From assembly GCA_914767715.1 (NCBI GenBank), contig OU612073.1, positions 11,036,001-11,100,000 of the forward strand: a DNA stretch of 64,000 nt, in the 5' to 3' direction. The notes beneath the pieces are model-generated. The model was given only the letters and a program-made list of their open reading frames with translations, was not told the DNA's origin and did not search any database. Every line of letters begins with the position of its first letter. Within the stretch, counting starts at the first letter, position 1. Shown in pieces: positions 45,801 through 56,900 of the stretch. Position numbers and translations under genes: made by a program. The stretch comes from Membranipora membranacea (taxonomy: Eukaryota > Bryozoa > Gymnolaemata > Cheilostomatida > Membraniporidae).

Positions 45801-48800
45801 ACGGTATGGGCACACATGTTTATGTTATGGACACACCTGTGTAAATTACGGACACACCATTTATCTCGTGTCTTTCACATAAATCTGGCTTATAAATATT
45901 GTACTGTAAGTGCATCTTGCAATAACCAGTACCAGACCTGTTTTCGAGCGGATACTCGTATGGCCATCAGCTAACACTTTATTATCTGAAACAAAACCTA
46001 ATCCATCTCCTCCCACTCATTTTTAAAAAATGGAGCTGGAGTTTTACAGCTGGATCGGTGTGATATCTAATCAAGTACACAAATTTACTGATTTGACTTT
46101 GCTTACTTTATTGACAGACTTGATAGCCTTGCCAAAGTTTGACTATAAAAAATACAACATGAAGGTGCCGGATATAGAACAATATTTCTTGGAGTCAGAT
46201 AGGAAAATAATGGCCGCTTTGAATGATGAGATATTTGATTATCTCGAAGCGGGGAGTGTAAGAGCCGTCCCGGGTGTCTCCGAATTCAATAAAGATGGAG
46301 TTAAGCTGAGTGATGGCCAGGAACTCAAGCTAGATGCAGTAGTAATAGCTACTGGGTGAGTATCCATGAGGTACTGTAGCAGTCCCCTAGTGATACTGTA
46401 GCAGTGATGTATTGGTGCTGAGGTATTCACTGGCTAATTAAATGCCCTATTTGAGATGGTTGCATATAATATTATCATAACCAAATGTCTAAGTTCAGAC
46501 CAGATCTTATCATCAGTTTCATGTAATCAGATACTGAATAGTGGATACTGAAGTAAAAATTAAACCAAAGATAGAAACGTAGATCTAATGTCAAATGAAT
46601 ATAATTTTTTTTGAAAAATTTATTGGCATCTATATCATGTTTCGCGAAAATGGTTTTCAAATGGATTTTTTCAAACCGGATTGACTTTGAATTTTTCTTA
46701 AAATCTTAGATTCCAAGTCAAAGTTCCGTTTATGGACAAGAAGCTCATAAACCCTGATCACTGGTTCTTATACAAACATGTGTGGCCTGTGGGCCTACAG
46801 AACAACACTTTAGCTGTTCTGGGGCACATCAGAGTGGCCGGACCATTCCCACCCATCGCAGAACTTCAGGCTAGATGGGCTGCTCAAGTCTTCAAGGTGA
46901 ATATGATCAATCATTGGGGCGAAAGTGAAATCTTGATTTTAGAAATATTTGCTATTTAAATTAATTTTAGATGCTTTCTTTTGGTTTTGGCTGCTCTAAC
47001 TCATGGATTTTTTTATATGTTGCTGTGTGTCAATTCTGGACTCTCCAAACTTCTTAAGGAATCTGGAATAGTTGTCTACTCTATCTCAATGTTTGGACAA
47101 CTCTCATTTCTCATACTAACTGATTTGAACATTCAGTGTAACGAACATAAATAGAACTCTTCACCAAATAAATTAGGCCCCCTGCCAGAAAAGATCAGAC
47201 GAGAAATAGATAATATCAAATTGGCTAAGACTGTATGTAAATATTTGTTCGGCCAAAGAGCATTTGGGTTATATCATCTCTAGTGTAATGAGGGCATCCT
47301 GGCAGCAGGGAGAATGCTGGCAGCCACACTACCCTATAATAATTAATTCATATGTTGTCTGTTAATTATCTGAGGTGATATTTGTCTGCTCTAGGGAGTT
47401 GTAAAGTTACCAAACAATGAAGTGATGAAGCTCAGGACAAAGGGATATGTAAAAACAGAAACTAGTAACATGACCGGCTCTCTCAAAGTCACTCCTCCAG
47501 ATGCTATAGTCTTAGCGCGTGAGATCAACTGCCTACCAAGCCTAGGTAAGATCACTGCTATATATATAAAATATATCATGTCATGGGTTTTAAAATCAAT
47601 ATTTCAATTGTTTTTATTTCATGCTGATCTCAAATTCCCCGATTTCTAGTTACTTGATGAAGCTACAGAGTATATATATATATTCCATGTTTATTCTGGA
47701 GAAGAATAAGTCCTTAGGACTTGTACCCAGAAAACAGAAAAATTTATAAAAATATGGTGTAGAATTAAAAAGACATGTAACTAAAAATCAAGAACAATGA
47801 CAGGTAAAATTACAATGTACACGCAGGCATTAATTAGCAGTAAAACATTACACAAGTTGATACACAATAGCTAGGAAAAAAAAAGTTAGAACAATGTAGC
47901 AGTAGGCTAAAATGAAATGATAAGAACTGACTCATTAATTGAGAAGTTTGAGGACGTGGCTCCGAGTGGCATTTTTGAATGTAGCAAGGGATTGACTCAG
48001 CTTAACATGATTGGGTAATTCGTTAAACTCCTGAGCACCGAAATTAGCTAAAGCAAATCTAAAATTCTCCTTGGATAGTCTAAACCCAGCACTTTAGCAA
48101 GCCGAGTTTCACTAGTTAATTTCTCGGGGAGCAGATTGGTATCAATTATTGGGACTAAACTATTAACAATTTTATAAAACGTCAGCAGATACAAATATTC
48201 GAAACGCAAAGTTAAAACAGGGATGTTGTAGGTCTTTCGAGTATTATCTTTAGAACTGTTATAGTCTATAATTTTCAAACATCTTTTCTCAATTTTTAAA
48301 ACTTCTTTTTTGACATAGTCGTTTGTGGTAAATAAAACAGGAGAGCTGTATTCCAGATTAGAACGTATAAGTCCAATGTACCAAAGCTTAGCTAATTTAG
48401 GTGTCAGGAATTTTCTATTACGTTTAAAGTTGGTGACTATTGGGTAAAGTTTTTGTTTAATTTTACTGGTATGAGATTTAAAATTTAATTTGTTATCAAG
48501 AATCACACCTAAGTACTTAATTTTGTCAGATTGTTTGAAAATGAGATTAATAAATTTAAGTAGATTTGGAACACTATGGTAAAAAAACTTAGAAAAAATT
48601 TTGAGATGTACAGGAGATAAAAACTGAAATGGTGACCAATTATGTAGAAAGAATATGAATAAGTTCATGGATTTGTTTTTAACCACCAGCTGAAATGCAA
48701 GTGCCTTTGATTGATTCAGCAGATCTTCATGACCTAGGTTAGTATTTTTCAAACTCAAGCCTGCTTCATACATGTTCATAGTAATAATCATAGCAGAGTA

Positions 48801-49184
48801 AATGGTATATTTTTTGTTTGAATTTCAGGTCAGGTTCTTCTCCAGCCTCTGAGATGGCTGAAGGTGTACTTTGGACCTACTCTACCTTACATGTTCAGAA
48901 TTGTAGGAAGAGGAAAATGGCCACATGCCTCAGACATGCTATCAACTGCTAAATCTAGAATAAGACCCTCAGACCATGAAATCGAGCAGCAAGCCATCAA
49001 GAGCAAGAAAATGAAAAGAATTATCTATTTAGGTGGTGTGTTTTTGTTAGCTATTTCGATTTATCTAGCTAAACTTGGTCTCATAGCGTATAGATTTTAT
49101 GAGCTAGTCAAGGCTTCTGTGAGGCTTTGTGGTATGATCTGGGATGGTCTGGTTCAAATCAAGGACCTGGTGTTTGGCAGCTAA
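35769..49184 (+). CDS. Flavin-containing monooxygenase (FMO)
   Basis: FAD- and NADPH-dependent oxygenase of N- or S-nucleophiles, anchored in the ER membrane. Exons: 35769-35874, 36253-36386, 37523-37648, 38043-38282, 45230-45362, 46118-46355, 46710-46896, 47395-47545 and 48829-49184; all phases agree. Product 556 residues (vertebrate FMOs about 530-560). FAD Rossmann loop GAGISG (7-12) and GGLW; FMO signature FKGDIIHSAFY (158-168, pattern FxGxxxHxxxY); NADPH loop GNSSSG (184-188 region); later FMO blocks LDAVVIATGF, HVWPVGL and a late GHIRVAGPFPPIAELQARW. A C-terminal hydrophobic segment (about YLGGVFLLAISIYLAKLGLI) fits the usual tail anchor. Intron 4 is 6.9 kb and encloses the antisense caspase gene; intron 8 holds a LINE fragment. 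Which vertebrate FMO it matches best was not resolved. Confidence 0.95.
38745..39164 (+). CDS. Two unexplained sense-strand exons in FMO intron 4 (alternative 3' end?)
   Basis: Exon A 38745-38915 (acceptor ctctcccag, donor GTGAGT, 57 codons) and exon B 39051-39164 (acceptor ctacctgcag, 37 codons and a stop), both phase 0. Exon A encodes an amphipathic start (AVGLFGKGLRMLTNTVKSAA) and an acidic helix-prone stretch; exon B is basic and ends VIPKPEFH. AATAAA hexamers follow at about 39457 and 39673. FMO exon 4 also ends in phase 0, so splicing 38282 to 38745 would give an FMO cut after its NADPH loop with a 94-residue new tail. Alternatively this is the end of a small separate gene whose start I could not find. 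No family recognised. Confidence 0.5.
39846..39878. repeat. (TA)n microsatellite
   Basis: About 16 TA units in FMO intron 4. Shorter TA runs occur near 23797, 26908, 28793 and 47672. Confidence 0.9.
40039..40081 (-). other. Possible 3' exon of the caspase gene
   Basis: On the minus strand, CTTTTACAG precedes 40081 and GTAAGTTC follows 40039, bounding a 43-base exon-like segment, open in the frame that reads KTSTDTSTTDDSN. The caspase stop lies at 40394, and a good donor (GTAAGC) sits right behind it, so this may be an exon of a spliced 3' UTR or of an alternative C-terminus. Confidence 0.35.
40394..43810 (-). CDS. Caspase with ankyrin-like N-terminal region, nested in an FMO intron
   Basis: Cysteine-aspartate protease gene wholly inside FMO intron 4, antisense. 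Exons: 43736-43810, 41612-42493, 40714-41209 and 40394-40488; product 515 residues. The acceptor at 42494 (catag) keeps phase with exon 1; the one 4 bases on does not. Order: short N-terminus; Lys/Glu-rich basic coil (about 28-75); helical region about 106-190 with ankyrin-like spacing (IQLALKFNSLKLFYALL, LLELAIMSKDDEQLAIVL, EAHEALFN...IIELL); p20 with VLFICLMSHGDKG (His287) and LLVQACQGE (Cys326), both catalytic residues present; p10-like region with AATAESYYATRSYFLKHM, keeping the substrate Arg but lacking the usual GSW; a 30-residue basic amphipathic tail. No CARD, DED or death domain was recognised. An initiator-like long prodomain is inferred. The first intron holds a hAT-like element. 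Confidence 0.88.
42768..43559. mobile_element. Non-autonomous hAT-like transposon
   Basis: A 792-base element in caspase intron 1. Ends are CATAGGTGGGCAACCT and, inverted, CAGCTGTGGGCAACCT (13 of 16 alike; GTGGGCAAC is a common hAT end). An exact 8-bp target duplication TTCTAGAT lies at 42760-42767 and 43560-43567, the hAT hallmark. Subterminal GGCC-rich repeats (AAGGCC, GGCCGCA) are visible near both ends. No transposase frame. Confidence 0.88.
45640..45880. repeat. Simple-repeat-like stretch in FMO intron 5
   Basis: Many short overlapping units of the type CAGTATACA/GTATAC and a GGACACACC..TGTGTAAATTACGGACACACC set. It is a degenerate local repeat without transposon ends. Confidence 0.45.
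47686..48791 (-). mobile_element. 5'-truncated non-LTR retrotransposon (LINE) fragment
   Basis: In FMO intron 8, antisense. The reading frame from 48791 encodes the end of a non-LTR reverse transcriptase and its thumb/C-terminal part: KYLGVILDNKLNFKSHTSKI, then LAKLWYIGLIRSNLEYSSPVL and KIEKRCLKII. A frameshift near 48070 moves the remainder (RFALANFGAQEFNELPNHVK...LLN) to another frame ending at 47935. The 3' end abuts a TA-rich run near 47672-47686, a usual LINE 3' junction. The catalytic RT core is absent; the copy is dead. Clade not resolved (jockey/CR1-like superfamily). Confidence 0.85.
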
Positions 49185-50954
49185 TGCTGAAAGCTGGGAT
49201 ACACGGAAAAGAGTTTTATTTCTTCAACGATGAGAAATCCTTTAACATGATTATTACGCATTTAAAAAAAAAGAAAGCTCAACTCCTAAATGCTGGATAA
49301 CTGGTTCTATCCTTTTCGCTGTTGTCCACTCACAGCAAAATACTGATACGTATACAAAGGCATCCTTACGCAATGGGGTTCGTAATTTTACAATTTCTAT
49401 AATTATATTTTCTAAGATTGTATGGCATAATAATATTATTATAATATTATTCCTACTCCAGTCTGTCTCCTTGCCGTTTTTATACAATATTATGATATTT
49501 TCATCTAATTTCTAAACGTATACCTTGTCTATATATCAACTATACACTTTTATTCATTCTTTGGACTAACAGAGAAAGCATATTCATAAAAGCACATGTT
49601 TCTATTTCTAACAATATAATGAAATGTTTCAATTTCTGGATTTTAACAATTGCTGCTACCATCTTTTAAGATTTTGAAGTTTTTTACTTGTTGTAAACAA
49701 TGAAGCACAATGACAAAATGATTATCAACAGTTGTAGGGCTTAGAACCACGATATAACGATAGTGGTACTGAATTGCATACTTGACTCATCTCAGAGAAC
49801 TCTGCCAAAAGCTCAACATACATTTAACTATAATGAGGGGGCCGTTGGAGGGGGCAATTGAGTGTTGGCGCCCAGGCAGTGATGAGGGCAGCTTGCCTTC
49901 ACTTTTATAACAAAACTACAATAGACCTTTATTTACTCCCGTTCTTACCCATATTAACTTCATAGAATTTATAGAGTTGTAGTTGTCCCCTCACAAAAAA
50001 GGAAAAGACAACAGTGAGAGTGTGCTATAGCATCAAAAGTTATTTGTAGGTAGTAGATCTAGCCATAGCATGTGAAGTTATTTTATGCTGTTACAAGTGA
50101 ACTCTCATTTCCTTTGCTTGTTTGTTCTCATGCTAGCGACACAACACTTTATTACATGACTGCAAGGAGGGAGGTCAGTATCAGTATATTGAACCCATAA
50201 AGTTTTGATTAAATATGACTTGACACATTGTTCAAACATGATATCACAAGGAAATTTGGATTGGAATGGTCGATATTTTGTATTCAACATCCCAACTAAA
50301 CAACCTATACTATAATATCCATCCAAACAAAAACAAGGAAAAATTGTGGTGTAAATACAGTTTGCCCAGCAGGAGTGCTCAATGTCATGTTCACAGTAAT
50401 TTTGAACAGGACAAAAATAAATTAAGAGTACCATATTGTTATTCGATTAAATACAAAGCTACTTACAAGTAGAATGCATAATGATGCTTGATGCTGACAA
50501 CATGCAAAATTTACATATTCATAGAAAAACAGCAAATCTGTCTTATCATCTAATAATAGAAAAAAGAGGTTGGCCAACATAAATGTAAAGCCAATGATGC
50601 GCCCACCACCATATTACAAGTAATTACATGACAATAAGTTATCACAAACAAAATTACTGGCACAGCGTTTTGTGCATGAAAATAGCACATACAAAATTCA
50701 CACACATTGACAAGGTGCTACTCATAATCAGTGGTAAGGGCATCATGTCAATATAAATAGATGAATAAATGACAAATATTACTGAGAACTTTATCACACC
50801 AGCAACATAATGCAACGCGAATAGTATCATATAATTTAAATTATTGAGTTCCCAATTCGTTACACATTGTGTGAGCCTGTTATGTTAGGATAAAGAACAA
50901 TGTTTTATGTTGAAATCTGATTCTTTTTACTCGCAAAGCGGGCCGGGATCTACT
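49185..50954. other. Convergent 3' region, FMO / Regnase
   Basis: 3' UTRs of both genes. AT-rich, with no conserved coding frame; the 109-codon minus-strand frame at 50105-50434 has no recognisable family and probably lies in the Regnase 3' UTR. Confidence 0.45.
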
Positions 50955-53900
50955 TTATTTTTTGCTGCTAGATGCTTGTTCATGCAATACAGCTTGTGTG
51001 ATTCTATGGCTATCTGTTTCTTTTGGATATTTATTTAAAACTTTTCTCACAGCTTTCTCATCAAACAATTTAGATAAATGGAAATAAGTATTGTATCTTT
51101 GGTCGCTCTGAGGGATGGGGGCGTAGTAGTCCCTGTGATGATGCCTCTCCTGTGGCGGAGGCAGGGCTATTCTTTGCGGGTGGAGATGTGTTTGCGGACT
51201 TGACACTACTGAGCTTGCCTGGCTAACATATTCGGTAAGAGGCAGCGGTCCAGCAACAGAAGTCATAGACTGAGTACCAATAGAAGTGAGAGAAGCAGAG
51301 TAAGGGTCGGAGCTATTAAACCCTGAAGAGCTAGAGCTAGTCTCAGTAGCTGGGGTGACAGATAGCGAAGACATATGTGACAACAGCGGCTGGGTGCTTG
51401 TGTACAGGCTGTAATCATCCAGTGGTACGCTGTTATAAGTTTGTTCATTGGTTGAGTGCATACACGCTCTTGATGCTAATCGTTGCGAAGGTCCGTTGGC
51501 GGGAGGATATTCCGCAGCGAATCCGTGCTGATTTTGTCTGTATTGTATTGACGGAGGAGGCTGATTAAGGTTTATCTGCTGTTGATTAATATTGAATTGC
51601 TGATGAGTAATGTTGAGTTGCTGTTGGTTTGGATTAACTTGATGTTGATTGACATTATGGAGTTGTCTCCCGTAGGCGTTGACATTTTGCGAATTGTCTA
51701 CCAGAGGTCCACTAGCGGTGTTGCGTAGGGGTGGATGGGCGTGTCTCTGATACCCATAACATGGCTGTGGGGGCGGAGGCATCGGCCTGAAAGCCTGAGG
51801 CTTATATGGTCTAAAAAAAAAAAGTAAATTACTATTACTAGACTTGGAGCTGTTCAAATATTACCATTAATGATAAACACAATAATCAACCAACTTATCC
51901 CTATCTATTCTGTTTGCTTTGTTGTCTGCTTCCAAAAATCAGACCTTGGTTCGGAGCTTCCACAATTTATTACGTGATATATTAGATAAGCTCCATGGAT
52001 GTCAAACATAATGTAAAGACTTATATAATGATAACATTGGTGTCAGATTTGACTTTAAAATTTTGAAGAAAACGACAACCTGGCACCCAGCCAGGATCTC
52101 AAAACAGGATCTACATTGAGGAAAAAAGGATAGGGAACTTAAGCAGTCCGTTGCAGGCTACGGGCTGTTAAGTTTACAATATTATTATCAAGGATGAGTA
52201 CTCTTGAGGCCGCCTGTCATGTGTAACAATTGTTACATAAATGAGATTATTTCTGGCATCGAACAAAGTTCTCAAAGTAATGAATTCCATTCTTTCAAAA
52301 CTTGGATTATTGCCTTTATTTATTGTGGAGCCGTCCATGATAAGAATACAATTCGCTGCAGATAAAAAATGAGTTAGATAGAACAAGTTTTCCTGGTTCA
52401 AAAACCGGAGTATAAGATTGATCACGGTCATGAAGACTAGGTAACATGCATCAGATGGTACCAACTGTACCCATGGTATGCTTTTTTTGGCAGACCATGG
52501 AATGTACAAAATATTGTAGATAACGTGCCAATTTGGCTGCACAATATTAATACAACTGCCACAACTAGATGATTGAAACGCTCGCTCCGTAAGCACATTG
52601 AGTATCCTAGTATTAGTAGCCTTTGTAGTGTGGAATAAGTGCGACTCAGTCATTCAAGTACTGGATAGACCAAGTTTGGTCCATTTGTATACATTCGTGT
52701 GGAAGGGAGCAACTGGAATGCAGGCAATCGGATTAAACTTGATCCAGGTCCTGGAGGAAAACACACGTGCTGAACTTAAACTTCCCCACTAATGGAACGT
52801 TTAATATTTAAGTCTATAAATCAAGGATCATTACCTGTTTGGTGGCTGTTGTTGTTGCTGTTGTTGTTGGCTCACATCTGGGCTCTGTTGTGGTTGTCTG
52901 TGAGGCTGCTCTAAACTTCTGACACCACTCGAACCGATACTGCTACCTGAGAAACAACACAGGAGAAATTAAATAAAAAATAAAAAGCATGTCATTGATA
53001 GCCCTGAATAATGAACCGTCAATGTTACAAGACAATCACACAGATAGCTTCATGGACTGAGGTTGGACTTTTGATATATTTATGGAGTGTAGTACCAAGT
53101 CTACTAGTTAGAACCTTTTCATGTTATGGTTAGGTGGCAAATTCATTTGAAGTTGCTTAACTCATAAGACAAGAGGGGGGTTACTTCACCATTATTAGCC
53201 TATGTTCATAACAAAATTAGTAATATCATATTAAGGGTTTTAGGCAAGAGAGCCGTCAAAGCATCTTCAGCTTTGGCATGGCTAGGCTAGGCAGTTCTAA
53301 CCCAGGATTCTAAGTGAGCGTAGTGACATCAAAGACAACAAAATACAGCTATATTCCAATGAAGTTTGATGGGGTATTGTTAGTCATCGTTGATATCAGC
53401 ATGCTGCTTAGTAATCGTTGAGGGTGTGTTGTTTACTTGTTTTGCCTACAGGGAAGCTAACCTGTTATTCATGGAATTTTGATAAAGATATCAAGCCATA
53501 AATAAATATTTCTAAATAGTCAAATTTTATCAAGGGGAATTTTCGTCTAAAATAACCATGGATGAAATACCATAATAGAATTTCTAGCGTCATTCCCTGA
53601 TCTACACTGTCAGTTGTCAACATGTAAAAAGAGGGGAAAGTTCTACATCACTTTAAACCTTTATCAATGAAGTGTAGACCACTTAAAAATACGAAGAAAG
53701 TAATGCGCTGGTTAAAATGGGTCAGAATATTTTGCTCATTGATCATTTACAGTGATCAATCACTTTACGTAGGAGTATTTGTGTAGGCAGTAACTGTTTT
53801 TTATGAAGTGACTTTGAAACATAATTTATATAGGCCACTATGTCAATGTTTGACAGTTTCTGGTTCAATGTTATATTTATGTTTGTCTCTCCAGTTGAAA

Positions 53901-56900
53901 GGCAGAAGAAAATTCCCTCCTGGGGCATTAACATGATAGATGGAGTTTAAAGTTCTGATGCAGGGAAATTAAATTTTCCATATGTTCACATCAAAGCTAG
54001 TAATAGTTTGAGGGGTCTTGGGCGTGAGAGCCGTCAAAACTGCAATGTTTTTTGATGACCCAAGACTATTTTAGCTCAACCATACAGGCTAGGCAAGGCA
54101 GTTCCAACTCAGAATTTCTGGTGAGCTTATGACATAAATAATACCAAACTACTGTTTTCTCATAAACATTGCTTGCGGTATTTTAGTCATAGACGACATC
54201 AACATTTTTGTAATCATTGAGGGTGTGTTGTTTACATGTAAACACAGAGTAAGGATACTTACTCTGTGATGTAAACCACCAGAAAACCAAACTTGCGTCA
54301 TGATTTCCAGGATCATCATAACATGCAATATAATTGAAAGGGACAGCCTTGTACTATTTCACAATTCTAAAACAGCTAAAATACCGCACAGATTCTCATT
54401 GCAAAACAGCATTCAGTCATACTAAAAGGAACAAGGATGCACTGTTATAATTTTAGCAGTAGCTGATGAGGAAATGTTCTGGGTATCATTGAATGAATTG
54501 GTGCCAGGCTGGGTGCAAAGCTGCCAGGCATTGTTTATCCGCTTAGCATCAACTAAGGGAGGGGATAACATAACGCAATAACATCGCAATCATGGTCAGG
54601 CAAGTTATCTTTGGTGTAAAATGCAATAACCAGAAATAATGATCATGCAATGCAATGCGGTCAGGAACATGTACCATATGTGAGAATATTTGATCGTCGA
54701 TAAAACCTTCAGGGAAAAACTTCAAATGACCAACTCCCTATCAGGGAGTTTGCACCAATAATTAATCTAGTTTATTCTATTGCGCTATAAACATGCTCAT
54801 TGCAAAAGAGGAAACAAAATTTGCTGTCTTTTTACTGTCAGCACGCTCACCTATAGCAGAGTCGAAGGTGTCTTCTTTTTCAGGATGTGAGTAGCGACAC
54901 TTTTTACCATAGGTACATTTACGTCCGTATGGGCAAAGCCCTGTGTTGGTGTTGAAAGGATCTACACGTAAAAACTGCTCTAGTGTTGGCCCTCGCTTCC
55001 CCAGTGGATCTTCAGCGGGTAAAAATCTAAAAGTAAATGATTGATAAGTATAGTTTGTTGTGACAAAGCTACGTCTAGACCGATGGTTTGGAAATTTGCA
55101 GTCTTGTCACTTAATTTCCAATATCAGCTCAATTTCCAAATCTAAACGTACTGTAACTGCTCGAAATAGGTGGCAGAAGCAATCTGCTTAGCAGATAGTA
55201 AACATGATAGGAGATATTCAGTGTATACTGTGCTGAGAACTATCTTGATAATCCCGATAGCCAGCATTCATGCCTTCCAACAATATATGGAGTCAAAATC
55301 TGCTGATTCGCAGTTGGTGCGCATAATGTTCAGTTTAAGTTCACTTGTGCTTTTAAATTTGATACCCTACCGGTGATATCAAATGGTCATGAACAATTTT
55401 TTGTACCAACGTGACTAAAATAACAGTAATACATTGTTCTCAGCAGGTTGGGGGTTCAATTCAAAAGCTTGCAACACTTTGTAATCGCTCTAAAGCTTTT
55501 TTGTGGACTGGAAAAAAACAGTTTCGAAAACTCAATGTGCTTAATTGCCAATACCTGTGTGTTATATAAACATTTGAAACTTCCTTGTCTGAGTATAAGT
55601 ACACTTGGCCATGGTTAAGTATATATAATCATTAGATTCTTGAATATACCACAGGACTATCCAAGGTTGGCATTAGCATATTATCACAGAGCAAGTATAT
55701 ATCCTTACTCTGTGATATTATGGGAAAACCAAGTTGGAGGTTATACTGTCTAACCAAAATCACAAAAATTGTTGTTTCACTATTGCCTATGGTTGGACCC
55801 TTCGAGGAAGTGCTTGTAATTTGTGCAGTGAACCACTAAATTTGAGAATGGTGCGATAAATGTCAGCTGAGCTATCTGATTACAAATATAAAATTTTGGA
55901 AATTCTTTTTTAAAGAACTGTCCAACGTTTTTAATCAACAATCAGTTGGATTGCTGCCAAAATATGACAAGAGTTTCATTTAGTGGGTTTTCCGTCAACA
56001 AGGGCCCTAGATAGATGGGAGCATTGTTTTGCAAATTGCGGTTGGCATTGGAGATATTTTTAGTATTTGATGAGATGTTTGCGTATTGAACTTGCTGATA
56101 AGTGACAGACTGACAGCTCTCAACAAGTTTCTTCTGGGAAAATCCCCCCACTTAGCTATTTTTATCACGTTTTGTACAGTATCTCAAATAGTAAGTATCT
56201 CAAATCTGTAATTTATACCAGTAATGGGCCAGTTATTTACCTAACCAGTTAAGTACCATCTGATAATTCGCTAATTTTATTTGCTCTTGGTGTAACATTC
56301 TAATTGAGGTACGAAAGTCAACATCTAAGCCTATATCCTACTAGCTCTTGGATTGCAGGCAAATGGACCGAACTTGGTCTAGTATCCACCCTATCCACAT
56401 AAGATGGGCATCTTAAATTATTATTCTAAAAATTTTAATTTCAATATTGCAGTAGTTAACTAGTCGAGGGGAGGTTATGACACTTTAGTACCACCATGGT
56501 TGATAATGTGATGCCCCCACAACCACTTGACAAAGTTTTATCATTGTTACCACAGACAGAATGATGTCTATGACCGCAACTCTCAGATTTCAGATCATGA
56601 GCAGTTCGGAAATACTTTCATCATAAAAATGTCAATTGTTCTGTACTCTCTAACTCAACTGAACTTACTGATCTTTGATGAAAACAAAAGGTAAAATTCT
56701 CTTCTCGATCGTTTCCCTGAATGCGGAGTTTTCTCCCTTCAAATCTCTGAAGTAATCGTTGGACACAACCACTGCCTTCTCGGTTGACGCCAGCTTGAGT
56801 ATAAACCTATCCTCATAACTAGCTATGTTTCCTTTAGAGCTTTTACGGCTTGGAGTCTTCACAACGACGCCTCTTTTGGCAAGATCTGTCAATATGTGCT

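Noticed and set aside
48048-48791. Functional reverse transcriptase gene
   Set aside because: The catalytic core is missing and the frame is broken near 48070.
52174-52653. 159-codon frame as a real gene in a Regnase intron
   Set aside because: No family motif, promoter or splice support. Kept only as an unassigned frame.
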